Below are positions 27,365-36,100 of a DNA stretch of 51,224 bases, piece after piece. The stretch lies in assembly GCA_947626895.1 (NCBI GenBank), contig CANQTY010000005.1:1-51224 (forward strand). Reading direction: 5' to 3'. This DNA is from an uncultured Bacilli bacterium (lineage in GTDB: Bacteria; Bacillota_I; Bacilli_A; RFN20; CAG-449). The notes under the pieces were generated by a model. It ran no database searches. It was not told the DNA's origin and worked only from the letters and a program-made list of their open reading frames with translations. The translations under genes were made by a program, and so were the position numbers. Positions within the stretch are counted from its first letter, which is position 1; every line of letters starts with the position of its first letter.

Positions 27365-27556
27365 TTATTTTTCCTCCTTATTATCTGCTGCATCGTCCTT
27401 ATTTTTATTAAACTTACAGAAAGTATTTTTACATTCTAGACATTCAATATCATCATCACACCCTTCAGGTTTTGCTACCTTTTTATTTAAAAGATAACCG
27501 ATGATAAAAATGGTAAGTAAAACAGCAACAATTCCAATCGCAGCAATGATTTCCAT
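27365..27556 (-). CDS. 63-residue cysteine-rich membrane protein in the rnf operon
   Basis: One N-terminal span (about 3-23), then KKVAKPEGCDDDIECLECKN with Cys 33, 39, 42 and 47 (C-x5-C-x2-C-x4-C), and an acidic/basic tail. Four cysteines on the cytoplasmic side could bind an iron-sulfur cluster or zinc. It lies one base after rnfA and abuts rnfB (TAAATG), so it is co-translated with them. I know no standard Rnf subunit of this size and pattern. It may complement the short RnfB. Confidence 0.75.
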   Translation of the reverse strand: MEIIAAIGIVAVLLTIFIIGYLLNKKVAKPEGCDDDIECLECKNTFCKFNKNKDDAADNKEEK

Positions 27557-27557
27557 T

Positions 27558-28181
27558 TTAGAAAATTCCTACAAGTCCATTCATAAAGATCATGGCCATA
27601 ATTGCAGTACAAAGTAAACCGACGGCAACGCCAGAAAATCCTTTAGGAATTGGTGCATTTTGTAATCGTTCTCTTAAAACAGAGAAGATGTAAAGAGCTA
27701 AGAAGAAACCTAATGCTGTACCAATAGAATAAACAAGCATGAAGATGAAATCACCAAATTCACCACCGATAGAATTAGTAAGGGATAATCCACCTAAAAG
27801 GGCATCCATATCGACGACTTGTTTACAGATATATAAGACAACACAGTTCGTGGTAATTAAAGGAAGATAGATTCCTAATGATTTATATAAAGATGGTGAG
27901 AACTTTTTAATAAACATTTCCACGAATTGCACGACACTTGCGACGACTAAAATAAAGCAAAGTGTCGACATATATTCAATATTCCATAAGACAAGGAGCT
28001 TATTTAATAAATAGCAGATAATCGAGGCTAAAACCGCGACGAAAGTAAGAGCAAATCCCATACCAACAGCGCTTTTCTTCGATTTAGAAACACCTAAATA
28101 AGAACATACCCCATAAGGAAGGGAGAATACGACGTTACTTGTTAACATCGCAATCATGAGTAACTTGAATACTTCTAACAT
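27558..28181 (-). CDS. rnfA: Rnf complex subunit RnfA
   Basis: A 207-residue protein with about six spans, homologous to RnfE next to it. The intramembrane half-helices that carry the shared Fe-S site are marked by the Asn/Cys segments SLPYGVCSYLG near residue 20 and LITTNCVVLYICK near 108. RnfA and RnfE fold as inverted mirror subunits in the Rnf/NQR core. Assigned as RnfA by order (C-D-G-E-A-B). RnfE is separated by two bases. Confidence 0.92.
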   Translation of the reverse strand: MLEVFKLLMIAMLTSNVVFSLPYGVCSYLGVSKSKKSAVGMGFALTFVAVLASIICYLLNKLLVLWNIEYMSTLCFILVVASVVQFVEMFIKKFSPSLYKSLGIYLPLITTNCVVLYICKQVVDMDALLGGLSLTNSIGGEFGDFIFMLVYSIGTALGFFLALYIFSVLRERLQNAPIPKGFSGVAVGLLCTAIMAMIFMNGLVGIF

Positions 28182-28183
28182 AA

Positions 28184-28894
28184 TTATTTAACCTCCTTTA
28201 CTGGAGCGCCATTTTCGGCTTCTTTTTTTAAAGCAGCTTCTTTTTTAGCTTTTTCTTTTTTATGTTCATCCATCATCATACGGATACAATAGAAAACACC
28301 TAAGATTAAGCCAAACATCATAAAGGCACCAGAACTTTGGACAAAGATTGGCATCTTATATTCTGCAAATGGTAAGAAAGAGAATAATAATTCATTGTTG
28401 AATGGATTACGGATAGTAAATCCACCTGTTCCTAATAATTCTCTAAAGAAAGCTAAGATTAAACAAGAGATTAAAAATCCGATTCCTGTTCCAAGTCCAT
28501 CAAGCATTGAATCTACAACACCATTTTTACTAGCAAAAGCTTCCGCTCTTCCTAAAATGATGCAGTTAACTGTAATCATAGGAATAAATAATCCTAAACT
28601 ACTTGCTAAATCTGGAGTAAATGCCTTCATCAAGTATTCAACCATCGTAACAAAGCTAGCGATGATGACGATAAAGACGGGAATACGAACTTCATTTGGT
28701 ACCCATTTACGAATTAAAGAGATAAAGGTATTCGTAAAGAATAAAACCATAATGACAGCGACACCCATACCTAAAGCGTTATTTAATGAGGTGGTAATTC
28801 CTAAGACTGGACACATACCAAGGAGATTTACTAAAATGGCATTTTCACGAATCAAAGGATTTACAAACGTAGCTAGTTTTCCATCTTTTTTCAT
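28184..28894 (-). CDS. rnfE: Rnf complex subunit RnfE
   Basis: A 236-residue protein with about six spans and a charged 25-residue cytoplasmic tail (KKEKAKKEAALKKEAENG), longer than usual. The paired motifs NLLGMCPVLGITTSL and ITVNCIILGRAEAFA match RnfE. It is a channel subunit of the ferredoxin:NAD+ oxidoreductase. Its ATG overlaps the rnfG stop (TAATG) behind GGAGGTAATG. Confidence 0.93.
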   Translation of the reverse strand: MKKDGKLATFVNPLIRENAILVNLLGMCPVLGITTSLNNALGMGVAVIMVLFFTNTFISLIRKWVPNEVRIPVFIVIIASFVTMVEYLMKAFTPDLASSLGLFIPMITVNCIILGRAEAFASKNGVVDSMLDGLGTGIGFLISCLILAFFRELLGTGGFTIRNPFNNELLFSFLPFAEYKMPIFVQSSGAFMMFGLILGVFYCIRMMMDEHKKEKAKKEAALKKEAENGAPVKEVK

Positions 28895-29436
28895 TAGGCA
28901 TTACCTCCTAAAGTTTTGTAATGAGCTAAAGCTTGATCAACAGCTTTTTTCATTGCATTCTTTGTTTTAGTCGCTCCTGCATAAGCTGGGAATTCATTTT
29001 GTCCTGTATAAGTTTTTAATTCACTTAAAGTTGTTTCATTGTTTTCATATTTACTAGCATAACCAGAATTGTTATTGGTAATCATTGAATATGAATCAAT
29101 TTTTCCACTTGTCTTATCAATTCCAAGCATAAAGGAGACTGTTCCCGATTGGGGATTATCTGTAGTTAAAGAATAGACATAAGAAGAAGCACTTCCATGA
29201 GGAACTTCCACTAGACCAGTGATATTTGTATAACCATTGCTAGCAAAGTCATAAGTGACTTCTTTAATGCCATCTACTTGAACACCATCATAAAGAACTT
29301 GATATGCTTCATTTCTTTTGACCATTTCATTATGTTCAATGACGGGTTGACAAACGTTATAGACCGCGGCAAGCGCTGTTCCAAAAAAGAGACATACACC
29401 ACCTAAAAATAAAGGAAGTTTTATAAATTTATTCAT
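28894..29436 (-). CDS. rnfG: Rnf complex subunit RnfG (FMN-binding)
   Basis: The protein has 180 residues. One N-terminal span (about 5-27) is followed by an extracytoplasmic FMN_bind domain. The flavinylation motif near the end reads AYAGATKTKN (AGAT at 153-156, acceptor Thr156); the usual motif is (S/T)GAT, so the first residue differs. I start at the ATG at 29436, where GGAGG precedes it and the rnfD stop lies one base before. The frame upstream to 29454 overlaps rnfD. ApbE at 14-15 kb is the expected modifying enzyme. Confidence 0.92.
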   Translation of the reverse strand: MNKFIKLPLFLGGVCLFFGTALAAVYNVCQPVIEHNEMVKRNEAYQVLYDGVQVDGIKEVTYDFASNGYTNITGLVEVPHGSASSYVYSLTTDNPQSGTVSFMLGIDKTSGKIDSYSMITNNNSGYASKYENNETTLSELKTYTGQNEFPAYAGATKTKNAMKKAVDQALAHYKTLGGNA

Positions 29437-29437
29437 T

Positions 29438-31027
29438 TTATTTACCCTCCACATAATCTAGAACACGATTGATACCATACATATAGCCTGAAACCGTGTA
29501 GGTTGCTCCACATTTTATAGTATCTGGTACTTTACTAAATTCGGTATAATTTGTAGAACTATAATATTGTAAATCTAATGCACGGAATGTAGCAAATGGG
29601 ATAGGATCTTCAAATTTAACATATGTTTCACTTAATTCTTTTAAATGACTACCTTTATCTTGTCGATAACCTAAGTATTCACTCATTTCTTCAACAACAC
29701 CTAAGAAGTAATCACCATATCCTCCACCTGCACCTGTATCATTGACTGTTACACTAACCACTGTTTTAGCTGAGGCATTTACTTCTACATCCATATCAAT
29801 TTGAACATAGGGAGCATCTTTTTCGGTTTGATTAGCAAAAGGAGTAACTTTTACATTGTAAACAGATGCACTCTTTTCTGTTACCACTGAATTATAAGTA
29901 GGTGTAGCGCTTGATACTTTTCCCATATAAGCACAGCTTACTAAGATTAATAAAGTACAAATTCCTCCCGTGATAGAGGCTTTAAGAGCTAATTTATCCG
30001 TAGTTCTTCCTTTAAAGCACATATCGATTAAAGGAGTAATCATATTTGCAAATAAGATAGAATAGGCAACACCTTCTGCGCCAGATCCCATGAAACGAAT
30101 GAGCATCGTGATAAATCCTGCAAAAACACCATAGATAATTTTACCTAATGGAGATGTAGGACTTGTCACAGGATCAGTTAAGCAGAAGACCGCACCAAAT
30201 AGGATACCTCCTGTTAACATTTGGGCTAAGATAAATGTTCCAAAATCACTTACACCATTTACTGCGCCAACTAACATGGCACTTAATAAACAAGTAAGTA
30301 AATAAGAACAAGAAATTCTCCAGTCGATGACGTGTAATACGACAAAAGCAATTCCAATGACGATAATTAATAAGGAGAATGTTTCACCTAAAGTTCCTCG
30401 ATAATTTCCGATAAATAAATCAAAAAGTGAAACATTACTAAAGGATGTTAAAGTATTCCATCCTTCGCCTGCCCAATTGCTTAAAACGGTAGGACCTGTA
30501 AAAACCTCAAATTCTTGTATACCTTCGATATGGCCATAATTAAATGAACTACCAAAGCAGATTTGAGCAAAGATTCTTCCAAAAATCGCGGGATTGAAGA
30601 TATTATATCCAAATCCTCCAAAGAGCATTTTACAAATGGCTACCGCAGCAATCGTGGTAAACACAAGTTGCCACCAAGCCATTCCAACAGGAAGAAGTAA
30701 AGCAAGAATAATACCTGTGATATAACCAAAAGAATTGATTTCTTTCTTTAAAAGATATAAGCAGATATTTCCTACTTTTTCCTTATTTTCTTTATATTCT
30801 TTTAAGGTTTTTGGTAAGAAAAATAAGATTTCTGTAACCATCGCAGTTAAAACACAAATGACAACGTTCAAGATTGCAAATAAGCCATCTTCAACATTTC
30901 CTGCGATAAAGTAATAAATAATAGCCGCTAACCAAACAAGAGCTAAACCACCTAAAAGCATTAACATGATTTTAAGTGTGCTATTTTTTGATCTTACGTA
31001 AGGAGCGGGATTTACTGCTAAATTCAT
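29438..31027 (-). CDS. rnfD: Rnf complex subunit RnfD with C-terminal FMN-binding-like extension
   Basis: The protein has 529 residues, against about 310-350 for usual RnfD. Residues 1-370 are a normal membrane RnfD: NPAIFGR at 145, TDPVTSPTSPLGK at 284-296, and a candidate flavin Thr in FTGPT (Thr180; usual (S/T)GAT). After the last span (about 351-368) a 155-residue extension follows, with VVSVTVND near 423 and PDTIKCGATYTVSGY at 501-515, the layout of an RnfG-type FMN_bind domain with CGAT (506-509). It overlaps rnfC by ATGA. Confidence 0.9.
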   Translation of the reverse strand: MNLAVNPAPYVRSKNSTLKIMLMLLGGLALVWLAAIIYYFIAGNVEDGLFAILNVVICVLTAMVTEILFFLPKTLKEYKENKEKVGNICLYLLKKEINSFGYITGIILALLLPVGMAWWQLVFTTIAAVAICKMLFGGFGYNIFNPAIFGRIFAQICFGSSFNYGHIEGIQEFEVFTGPTVLSNWAGEGWNTLTSFSNVSLFDLFIGNYRGTLGETFSLLIIVIGIAFVVLHVIDWRISCSYLLTCLLSAMLVGAVNGVSDFGTFILAQMLTGGILFGAVFCLTDPVTSPTSPLGKIIYGVFAGFITMLIRFMGSGAEGVAYSILFANMITPLIDMCFKGRTTDKLALKASITGGICTLLILVSCAYMGKVSSATPTYNSVVTEKSASVYNVKVTPFANQTEKDAPYVQIDMDVEVNASAKTVVSVTVNDTGAGGGYGDYFLGVVEEMSEYLGYRQDKGSHLKELSETYVKFEDPIPFATFRALDLQYYSSTNYTEFSKVPDTIKCGATYTVSGYMYGINRVLDYVEGK

Positions 31028-32355
31028 TTTTTACCCTCCTTTTTTTGTGCCTCTAATTGTTTTAATTTGATGGATGTCATTAATTTGGCTTTTTTGACAA
31101 AGTCATTAACATCAATCTTACTTGGGCAGATATAAGAACATAAACCACATCCTATACAATGCCATGGAGTAAGTGCCATCATTCGATCACTATCTTTTGC
31201 TTGATAAGCATCTTTAATTTCCACTGGTTGTAAACCTACTGGGCAATGATCCGTACAGGCTCCACATCGTAAGCAAGGAAGTGTATTTAAAGTCATTCTA
31301 GGTAAAATCGTAAGTCCATTATAATAAGGTAATATAACGGCTTTATCATCCATAACTCCTCTTGAACACATTGGTCCACCAAAAGATACAGATACACTTT
31401 CACCAACATAACCACCTAAAAATTCAACAATATCAACTGCTCTTGTATAAATAGGAACATCGACATTTGATGGATTAGAAACTCCACTACCAGAAACGGT
31501 AATCACTTTATGAGTTTCCACTTCTCCATTCATTGCTCTAGCTAGCAAAATCGCGGTAGTCACATTATTGACAATGGTATGAGCTTCCGCAGGTAATTTA
31601 TCATACGTTCTTTTTAATACTGCTTTTACGATGAAACGTTCCCATCCCGCAGGATAGACGTTTTTCACATGAGCTACATGGATAGAGGGATTAATCGATT
31701 CAATATCCTTATAGCATTCATCTAAATCGGGATATCCTTTTTTATAGACGATATAAGCATCTTTTGCTCCCGCGGCTTTCATCATAAATTCAATACCATG
31801 AATTAATTCATCTTTATGAAGTAGCATCGCTTCATGGTCGGTAGTTAAGAATGGTTCACATTCAACACCATTAATTAAAATGGTATCGATATTCTTTTCT
31901 AAAGCACCTAAATATTTAATATAGGTTGGGAATCCTGCACCACCTTGACCACTTAAGCCAGATTCCTTCATGCGTTCAACAATTTGTTCTGCTGAAGCTT
32001 TCAAGTCAAGAACCTCTAAAGGTTCTACTTTTTGATGTTTCTTATCATTTTCAATCGCAAAGTGTCTTACATTACGACCTAGACCTGCATGAAACATCGT
32101 TTCTTCTCTAACGATTTTTCCAGAGACTGGGGCAAAAACAGGTGTTCCTTTTTCACACGTTCCAATCACTTGACCTTCTTTTACTAGATCACCGATTGAA
32201 ACATTGAGCTGAATCGGTTTAGAAGATCCTGGATCTACCACTGGAACAAAGACTTCATTGGGTTCAAATTTTAAAACTTCTTTACCCATGGAAAGTTTCT
32301 TTGTGTCTTGGATACGATAGAGATGTTTGTGTCCTAACGTAGTAAAAATAGACAT
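31024..32355 (-). CDS. rnfC: Rnf complex subunit RnfC
   Basis: A 443-residue peripheral subunit that takes electrons to or from NAD(H). The NADH/FMN site is SGLSGQGGAGFPTYIK near residue 132. Two ferredoxin-type [4Fe-4S] motifs near the C-terminus are CLRCGACTDHCP and CIGCGLCSYICP. It is close to the usual length (about 440). It is first in the operon, behind GAAGGAG and an extended -10 promoter. Rnf couples ferredoxin:NAD+ electron transfer to sodium or proton pumping. Confidence 0.96.
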   Translation of the reverse strand: MSIFTTLGHKHLYRIQDTKKLSMGKEVLKFEPNEVFVPVVDPGSSKPIQLNVSIGDLVKEGQVIGTCEKGTPVFAPVSGKIVREETMFHAGLGRNVRHFAIENDKKHQKVEPLEVLDLKASAEQIVERMKESGLSGQGGAGFPTYIKYLGALEKNIDTILINGVECEPFLTTDHEAMLLHKDELIHGIEFMMKAAGAKDAYIVYKKGYPDLDECYKDIESINPSIHVAHVKNVYPAGWERFIVKAVLKRTYDKLPAEAHTIVNNVTTAILLARAMNGEVETHKVITVSGSGVSNPSNVDVPIYTRAVDIVEFLGGYVGESVSVSFGGPMCSRGVMDDKAVILPYYNGLTILPRMTLNTLPCLRCGACTDHCPVGLQPVEIKDAYQAKDSDRMMALTPWHCIGCGLCSYICPSKIDVNDFVKKAKLMTSIKLKQLEAQKKEGKK

Positions 32356-32376
32356 AATAAAATCTCCTTCTTTGTC

Positions 32377-32385
32377 ATTATATCA
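32377..32385 (-). promoter_or_regulatory. Extended -10 promoter of the rnf operon
   Basis: TGA-TATAAT on the minus strand, hexamer 32377-32382, about 21 bases ahead of the rnfC ATG. No good -35. Confidence 0.65.
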
Positions 32386-32464
32386 TTTATTGTTTTTGAA
32401 ACATAGTGATTTTTATTCTCGTTTTGTACTTTTTTTACATAGTAAAAAGGTAAAAAGAAAGATA

Positions 32465-32500
32465 GCAAAAACTCGTACCTAGTGAGATACGAGTCTTTGC
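32465..32500 (-). terminator. Terminator of the wzz-like gene
   Basis: Arms ACTCGTA and TACGAGT, extended by GCAAA/TTTGC after one mismatch, with a 10-base loop. It lies 14 bases after the stop at 32515 and has a T run within the 3' arm on the minus strand. Confidence 0.75.
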
Positions 32501-32514
32501 ATAATTAGATAAGT

Positions 32515-33825
32515 TTATTTCTTTTCCTTCTCATCGTCAGAAATTTGACATCCTTCTTTATTTTTAGCAGGGGATAGCATTTTTCTATCTAATACTAAAT
32601 TGATACATGCTCCTATAACAAAGCCAAGGAGAGCAAAGATAACCATTGCTAAGATGATATTCATACCACCATCTTCATCGATAATATCTGTTTCATTATT
32701 GACATAAACTAAGGAGAAGTTAGTAGCAACAACTTTTTGCACATTTTCAAATTGCTTTGTCTCATCACTTAAAATAGAACGATATGAAGCAATCATTTGG
32801 GTAACTTTAGCGACTTTATTTTTATAATCTTGTGTTTCATCATTTTCATGAGCTAATTTTGAGTCAATGATTGTTAATTCCACATCAATTTCTGCATTTT
32901 TAGAAGTTAGTTCTGCAATTTTTTGATAATAGGCATCTAAATTGACTTCAGTTAGGCCATTCGCTTGTGCTTTTTGTAATTGATCATCAATTGCAGCATT
33001 CAAACTTTTAATTTGTTCATCATTCGCCGCTTTTTCTTGAGTTAATGCTTCTTTTTGAAGTTCTAACTTACTTACATATTCACTATCATTTGGATTAATG
33101 ATTCCATCTTTACGAATCATGCTTAATAATGCTTTAATTTCATCTTCACTGATTCTTAAATTTAAGATTTTTGCATAATCATTAATTCTTAAACTAGATT
33201 CCACTAAAACATTCGAGTAATCATTTTCAAGATGGAGATAAGCTTCTTCAAGAATTAAAAGTTGATTATTTAATATTTCTACTTGAGAATCAAAATCTTT
33301 AATTTGATCAAGAAGATTAAGAGTTGCACTATAATCCATTTCTTCAGCATATTTTAAAGTCAAATCATATGGAGTATAAATCATCTTTTCAATGAAATCG
33401 CGACCTTGATTAAAAGAAACAAAGTATTTTTTAGGAACACTTAAATTATAAGAATAAGTGATTTCATTTTGATTATTGACTTCACTATTTCTAACTAATT
33501 TTACTTCATCAGCAAGATTTTTAATATCGATTGAGGCAAAGTCTTCTTGATTTTCATCTTGAATTCTTTTTAAGTTATCCTCGGAAAAGATTTCTCGATA
33601 ATCAAATTTTGCTCCATTTAAATAAGTGCCTCTTTCTAAGCTTGGAATATCATAATAAAATGAAGCATTATATTCTTCGCTTTGTCGATTATAGATAAAA
33701 TGAACACCTAAAGTACCAATTAATAAAAAAGCAAGCGTGGAAACAATCCATACCCATTTTCTTTTTAATGCTACTTTAATTAATTGTAATAAACTTAAAC
33801 CTTCTTCGTTTTCATATTCTTCCAT
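32515..33825 (-). CDS. Wzz-like polysaccharide chain-length/co-polymerase protein
   Basis: The protein has 436 residues. The first span lies near residues 24-44 just after LLQLIKVALKRKWVWIV, the last near 388-410. Between them lies a long coiled-coil extracytoplasmic part rich in Gln, Glu and Lys. That is the polysaccharide co-polymerase (Wzz) topology, without the tyrosine kinase domain. I start at the ATG at 33825 because GGAG lies upstream and the consensus promoter at 33854-33882 lies inside any longer frame. It would set polymer length with the O-antigen ligase-like protein at 39848. No glycosyltransferase cluster is present here. Confidence 0.8.
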   Translation of the reverse strand: MEEYENEEGLSLLQLIKVALKRKWVWIVSTLAFLLIGTLGVHFIYNRQSEEYNASFYYDIPSLERGTYLNGAKFDYREIFSEDNLKRIQDENQEDFASIDIKNLADEVKLVRNSEVNNQNEITYSYNLSVPKKYFVSFNQGRDFIEKMIYTPYDLTLKYAEEMDYSATLNLLDQIKDFDSQVEILNNQLLILEEAYLHLENDYSNVLVESSLRINDYAKILNLRISEDEIKALLSMIRKDGIINPNDSEYVSKLELQKEALTQEKAANDEQIKSLNAAIDDQLQKAQANGLTEVNLDAYYQKIAELTSKNAEIDVELTIIDSKLAHENDETQDYKNKVAKVTQMIASYRSILSDETKQFENVQKVVATNFSLVYVNNETDIIDEDGGMNIILAMVIFALLGFVIGACINLVLDRKMLSPAKNKEGCQISDDEKEKK

Positions 33826-33853
33826 AAAATTCATCTCCAAATAATTCTTTATT

Positions 33854-33882
33854 ATTATTGACAAAGTCCTTATTTTTGTCAA
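33854..33882 (-). promoter_or_regulatory. Consensus promoter of the wzz-like gene with embedded inverted repeat
   Basis: Perfect -35 TTGACA (33877-33882), 17 bases, -10 AATAAT (33854-33859). An inverted repeat TTGACAAA/TTTGTCAA (arms 33875-33882 and 33858-33865, 9-base spacer) covers the whole stretch between the -35 and the -10, as expected for a repressor site. Confidence 0.75.
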
Positions 33883-33910
33883 AGATAATATGCTTTTTTT
33901 ATGTTTTTAA

Positions 33911-36091
33911 TTAATAATCTTCATATGGATCAACGTTAATAAAGCATTGAACTCCTCTTTGGGATTTAAAAATATCTTGTAATTTTAATAAAACATCTTT
34001 GATATCCTCGAATGATTTATATTTTAAAAGAAATTTTTTGCGATAATGTCTATTTAAAATCCTTATATAATATTCACTAGGTCCTATGACTTCGACAGCT
34101 TTATCTTCAAAAGATGCATTTAAAAAGGCTTTTATTTTTAAAGTCATCTCATCAAGTAATTCTTCATTTGCAGAAGATAATGTGAGAATTGTACAATAAC
34201 AAAATGGAGGATACATATTCATTTTTCTGATTTTCATTTCATAATTATAAAATCCTTCATAATCTTGTTTAGAAGCATATTTTAAGGCGTAATGGGTAGG
34301 ATTATAGGTTTGTAAAATGGCAAGTCCATTTTTTGATCTACCCGCTCTACCGATAGTTTGAGTTAATAAAGAAAAGGTGCGTTCTGCGGCTCTAAAAGAA
34401 GGTAAATTTAAGCCAATATCTGCAAGTAGGACAATAGCTAAAGTGACATTTTTAAAGTCATGACCTTTGGCAATCATTTGGGTACCAAGCAAGATATCTG
34501 CTTCTTGATTTTTAAATTGTTTTAAAATGGATTTGGTTTGTCCTTTTTTACTTGATACATCGGAATCTAAACGCAAGATTTTTGCGGATGGAAAAAGCTT
34601 TTTTACTTCTTCTTCTGCCCGTTCTGATCCATACCCATTAATTCTAAAGTAAGTAGAGGAACAAGATGGACAAATGTCAGGTTCATCTTCTTCATAACCA
34701 CAATGATGACACTTTAAACGATGGACATCTTTATGTAAAGTTAAGGGTAAATGACATTCTTTACAACGGAAAATATGTCCACATTTTCGACAACTAAAGG
34801 AAGGAGCAAATCCTCGACGATTTAATAAAATCATGACTTGTTCATGTTTATCTAAAGTTTCTTGAATAGCTTTTCTTGCAGTTTTAGAAAATAAGATAGA
34901 CTCTTTATCAATTTCTTTATAATCACTTAATGAAACGATTTGACAAGTGGGTAAATGACCCGTTATTCGATTATTTAATGTTAATAAGTGATAAACTCCT
35001 TTATATGCACGAGAACGAGATTCTAAAGATGGCGTGGCAGAACCTAAAAGAATGCCGCAGGAATGATATTTCATTCTCATTTTTGCTACCGTTAAAGCGT
35101 GATAATAAGGGGGAGATTCTTGTTTATAAGTTTCAGAATGCTCTTCATCAATAATAATCATACCGATATTATCTAAAGGGGCAAAAATTGCACTTCTTGC
35201 ACCAATGACTATATCAATTTCCCCGCGAGCAATTAGACGATATTCATCATATTTTTCTCCTGGAGTCAAAGAAGAATGTAAGATTGCAATAGAGGAAAAG
35301 CGTTCTTCAAATTGATGGATCATTTGATAAGATAAACTAATCTCTGGAACTAAAATTAAAACTTTTTTCCCCATCTCTATCATCTTTTTTGTGAGTTGGA
35401 GATAGACTTCAGTTTTTCCACTTCCTGTAACTCCTTCAAGAAGATAAATATCACGAGGATTTTCAAGTATTTTTGTTAAAACATCTTGTTGTTCATCACT
35501 TAAAGTGTTTTCTTCTTTTTTTTCGATATTTTCCGTTTTTAAACGTCTTTTTTCCTTTTTAACTTCCACAATAGCGCCTTTATCTAAAAGAGTCTTAATT
35601 ATATTCGCTGAATAAAGATTTTTTAAACTTTCTTTACTTTCTTTAATCTTTAAAAATACTTCTTCTTGCTTTTTTGTTAACAAAATATTTTCATCTTTTA
35701 CTTTAACATAGGTCTCATAAGCAATTTTTGGTTTACTTAATGAAGAAGATTTGGGTTTTAAACTCGGAGGTAACATTGTTTGATAAATAGAAATTAATGG
35801 AGCAAAATAATATTCTTTTAATTCACTTGCTAACTTCATTAATTCTTCATTTAAAATCGGTTCTTCATCTAATACCTTAGTAATTGATTTAATTTCTCGA
35901 CCTTGTAAGACACTTTCATTCTCTAGAGAAATAATATCTTTGATAGCTAAAACATAACCAACGACTTCTTGTTTGTTAAATGGCACTAAAACACGCACAC
36001 CAATTTGAATATCATCCCCATCATAAGCATAAGAAAAAGGACGATCTATTTGCATACTTGGATACTCGATTAGTACCTCGACTAGCTTCAT
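33911..36091 (-). CDS. priA: Primosomal replication restart helicase PriA
   Basis: A 726-residue superfamily 2 helicase that reloads the replisome at stalled forks. An N-terminal DNA-binding domain (about 1-110) precedes the Walker A LLEGVTGSGKTEVYLQL, the DEEH box IIDEEHSETYKQ and the GSATPSLESR motif. Eight cysteines (CRKCGHIFRCKECHLPL, CHHCG, CPSC) form the zinc-binding module, and RAAERTFSLLTQTIGRAGRS is motif V/VI. AAAGGA precedes the ATG. Ten bases separate it from gmk upstream. Confidence 0.97.
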   Translation of the reverse strand: MKLVEVLIEYPSMQIDRPFSYAYDGDDIQIGVRVLVPFNKQEVVGYVLAIKDIISLENESVLQGREIKSITKVLDEEPILNEELMKLASELKEYYFAPLISIYQTMLPPSLKPKSSSLSKPKIAYETYVKVKDENILLTKKQEEVFLKIKESKESLKNLYSANIIKTLLDKGAIVEVKKEKRRLKTENIEKKEENTLSDEQQDVLTKILENPRDIYLLEGVTGSGKTEVYLQLTKKMIEMGKKVLILVPEISLSYQMIHQFEERFSSIAILHSSLTPGEKYDEYRLIARGEIDIVIGARSAIFAPLDNIGMIIIDEEHSETYKQESPPYYHALTVAKMRMKYHSCGILLGSATPSLESRSRAYKGVYHLLTLNNRITGHLPTCQIVSLSDYKEIDKESILFSKTARKAIQETLDKHEQVMILLNRRGFAPSFSCRKCGHIFRCKECHLPLTLHKDVHRLKCHHCGYEEDEPDICPSCSSTYFRINGYGSERAEEEVKKLFPSAKILRLDSDVSSKKGQTKSILKQFKNQEADILLGTQMIAKGHDFKNVTLAIVLLADIGLNLPSFRAAERTFSLLTQTIGRAGRSKNGLAILQTYNPTHYALKYASKQDYEGFYNYEMKIRKMNMYPPFCYCTILTLSSANEELLDEMTLKIKAFLNASFEDKAVEVIGPSEYYIRILNRHYRKKFLLKYKSFEDIKDVLLKLQDIFKSQRGVQCFINVDPYEDY

Positions 36092-36100
36092 AATATTCCT

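Noticed and set aside
28395-28970. Long open frame antisense to rnfE and rnfG on the plus strand
   Set aside because: It has no ribosome binding site and overlaps two clear Rnf genes. Its composition is that of a reversed membrane gene.
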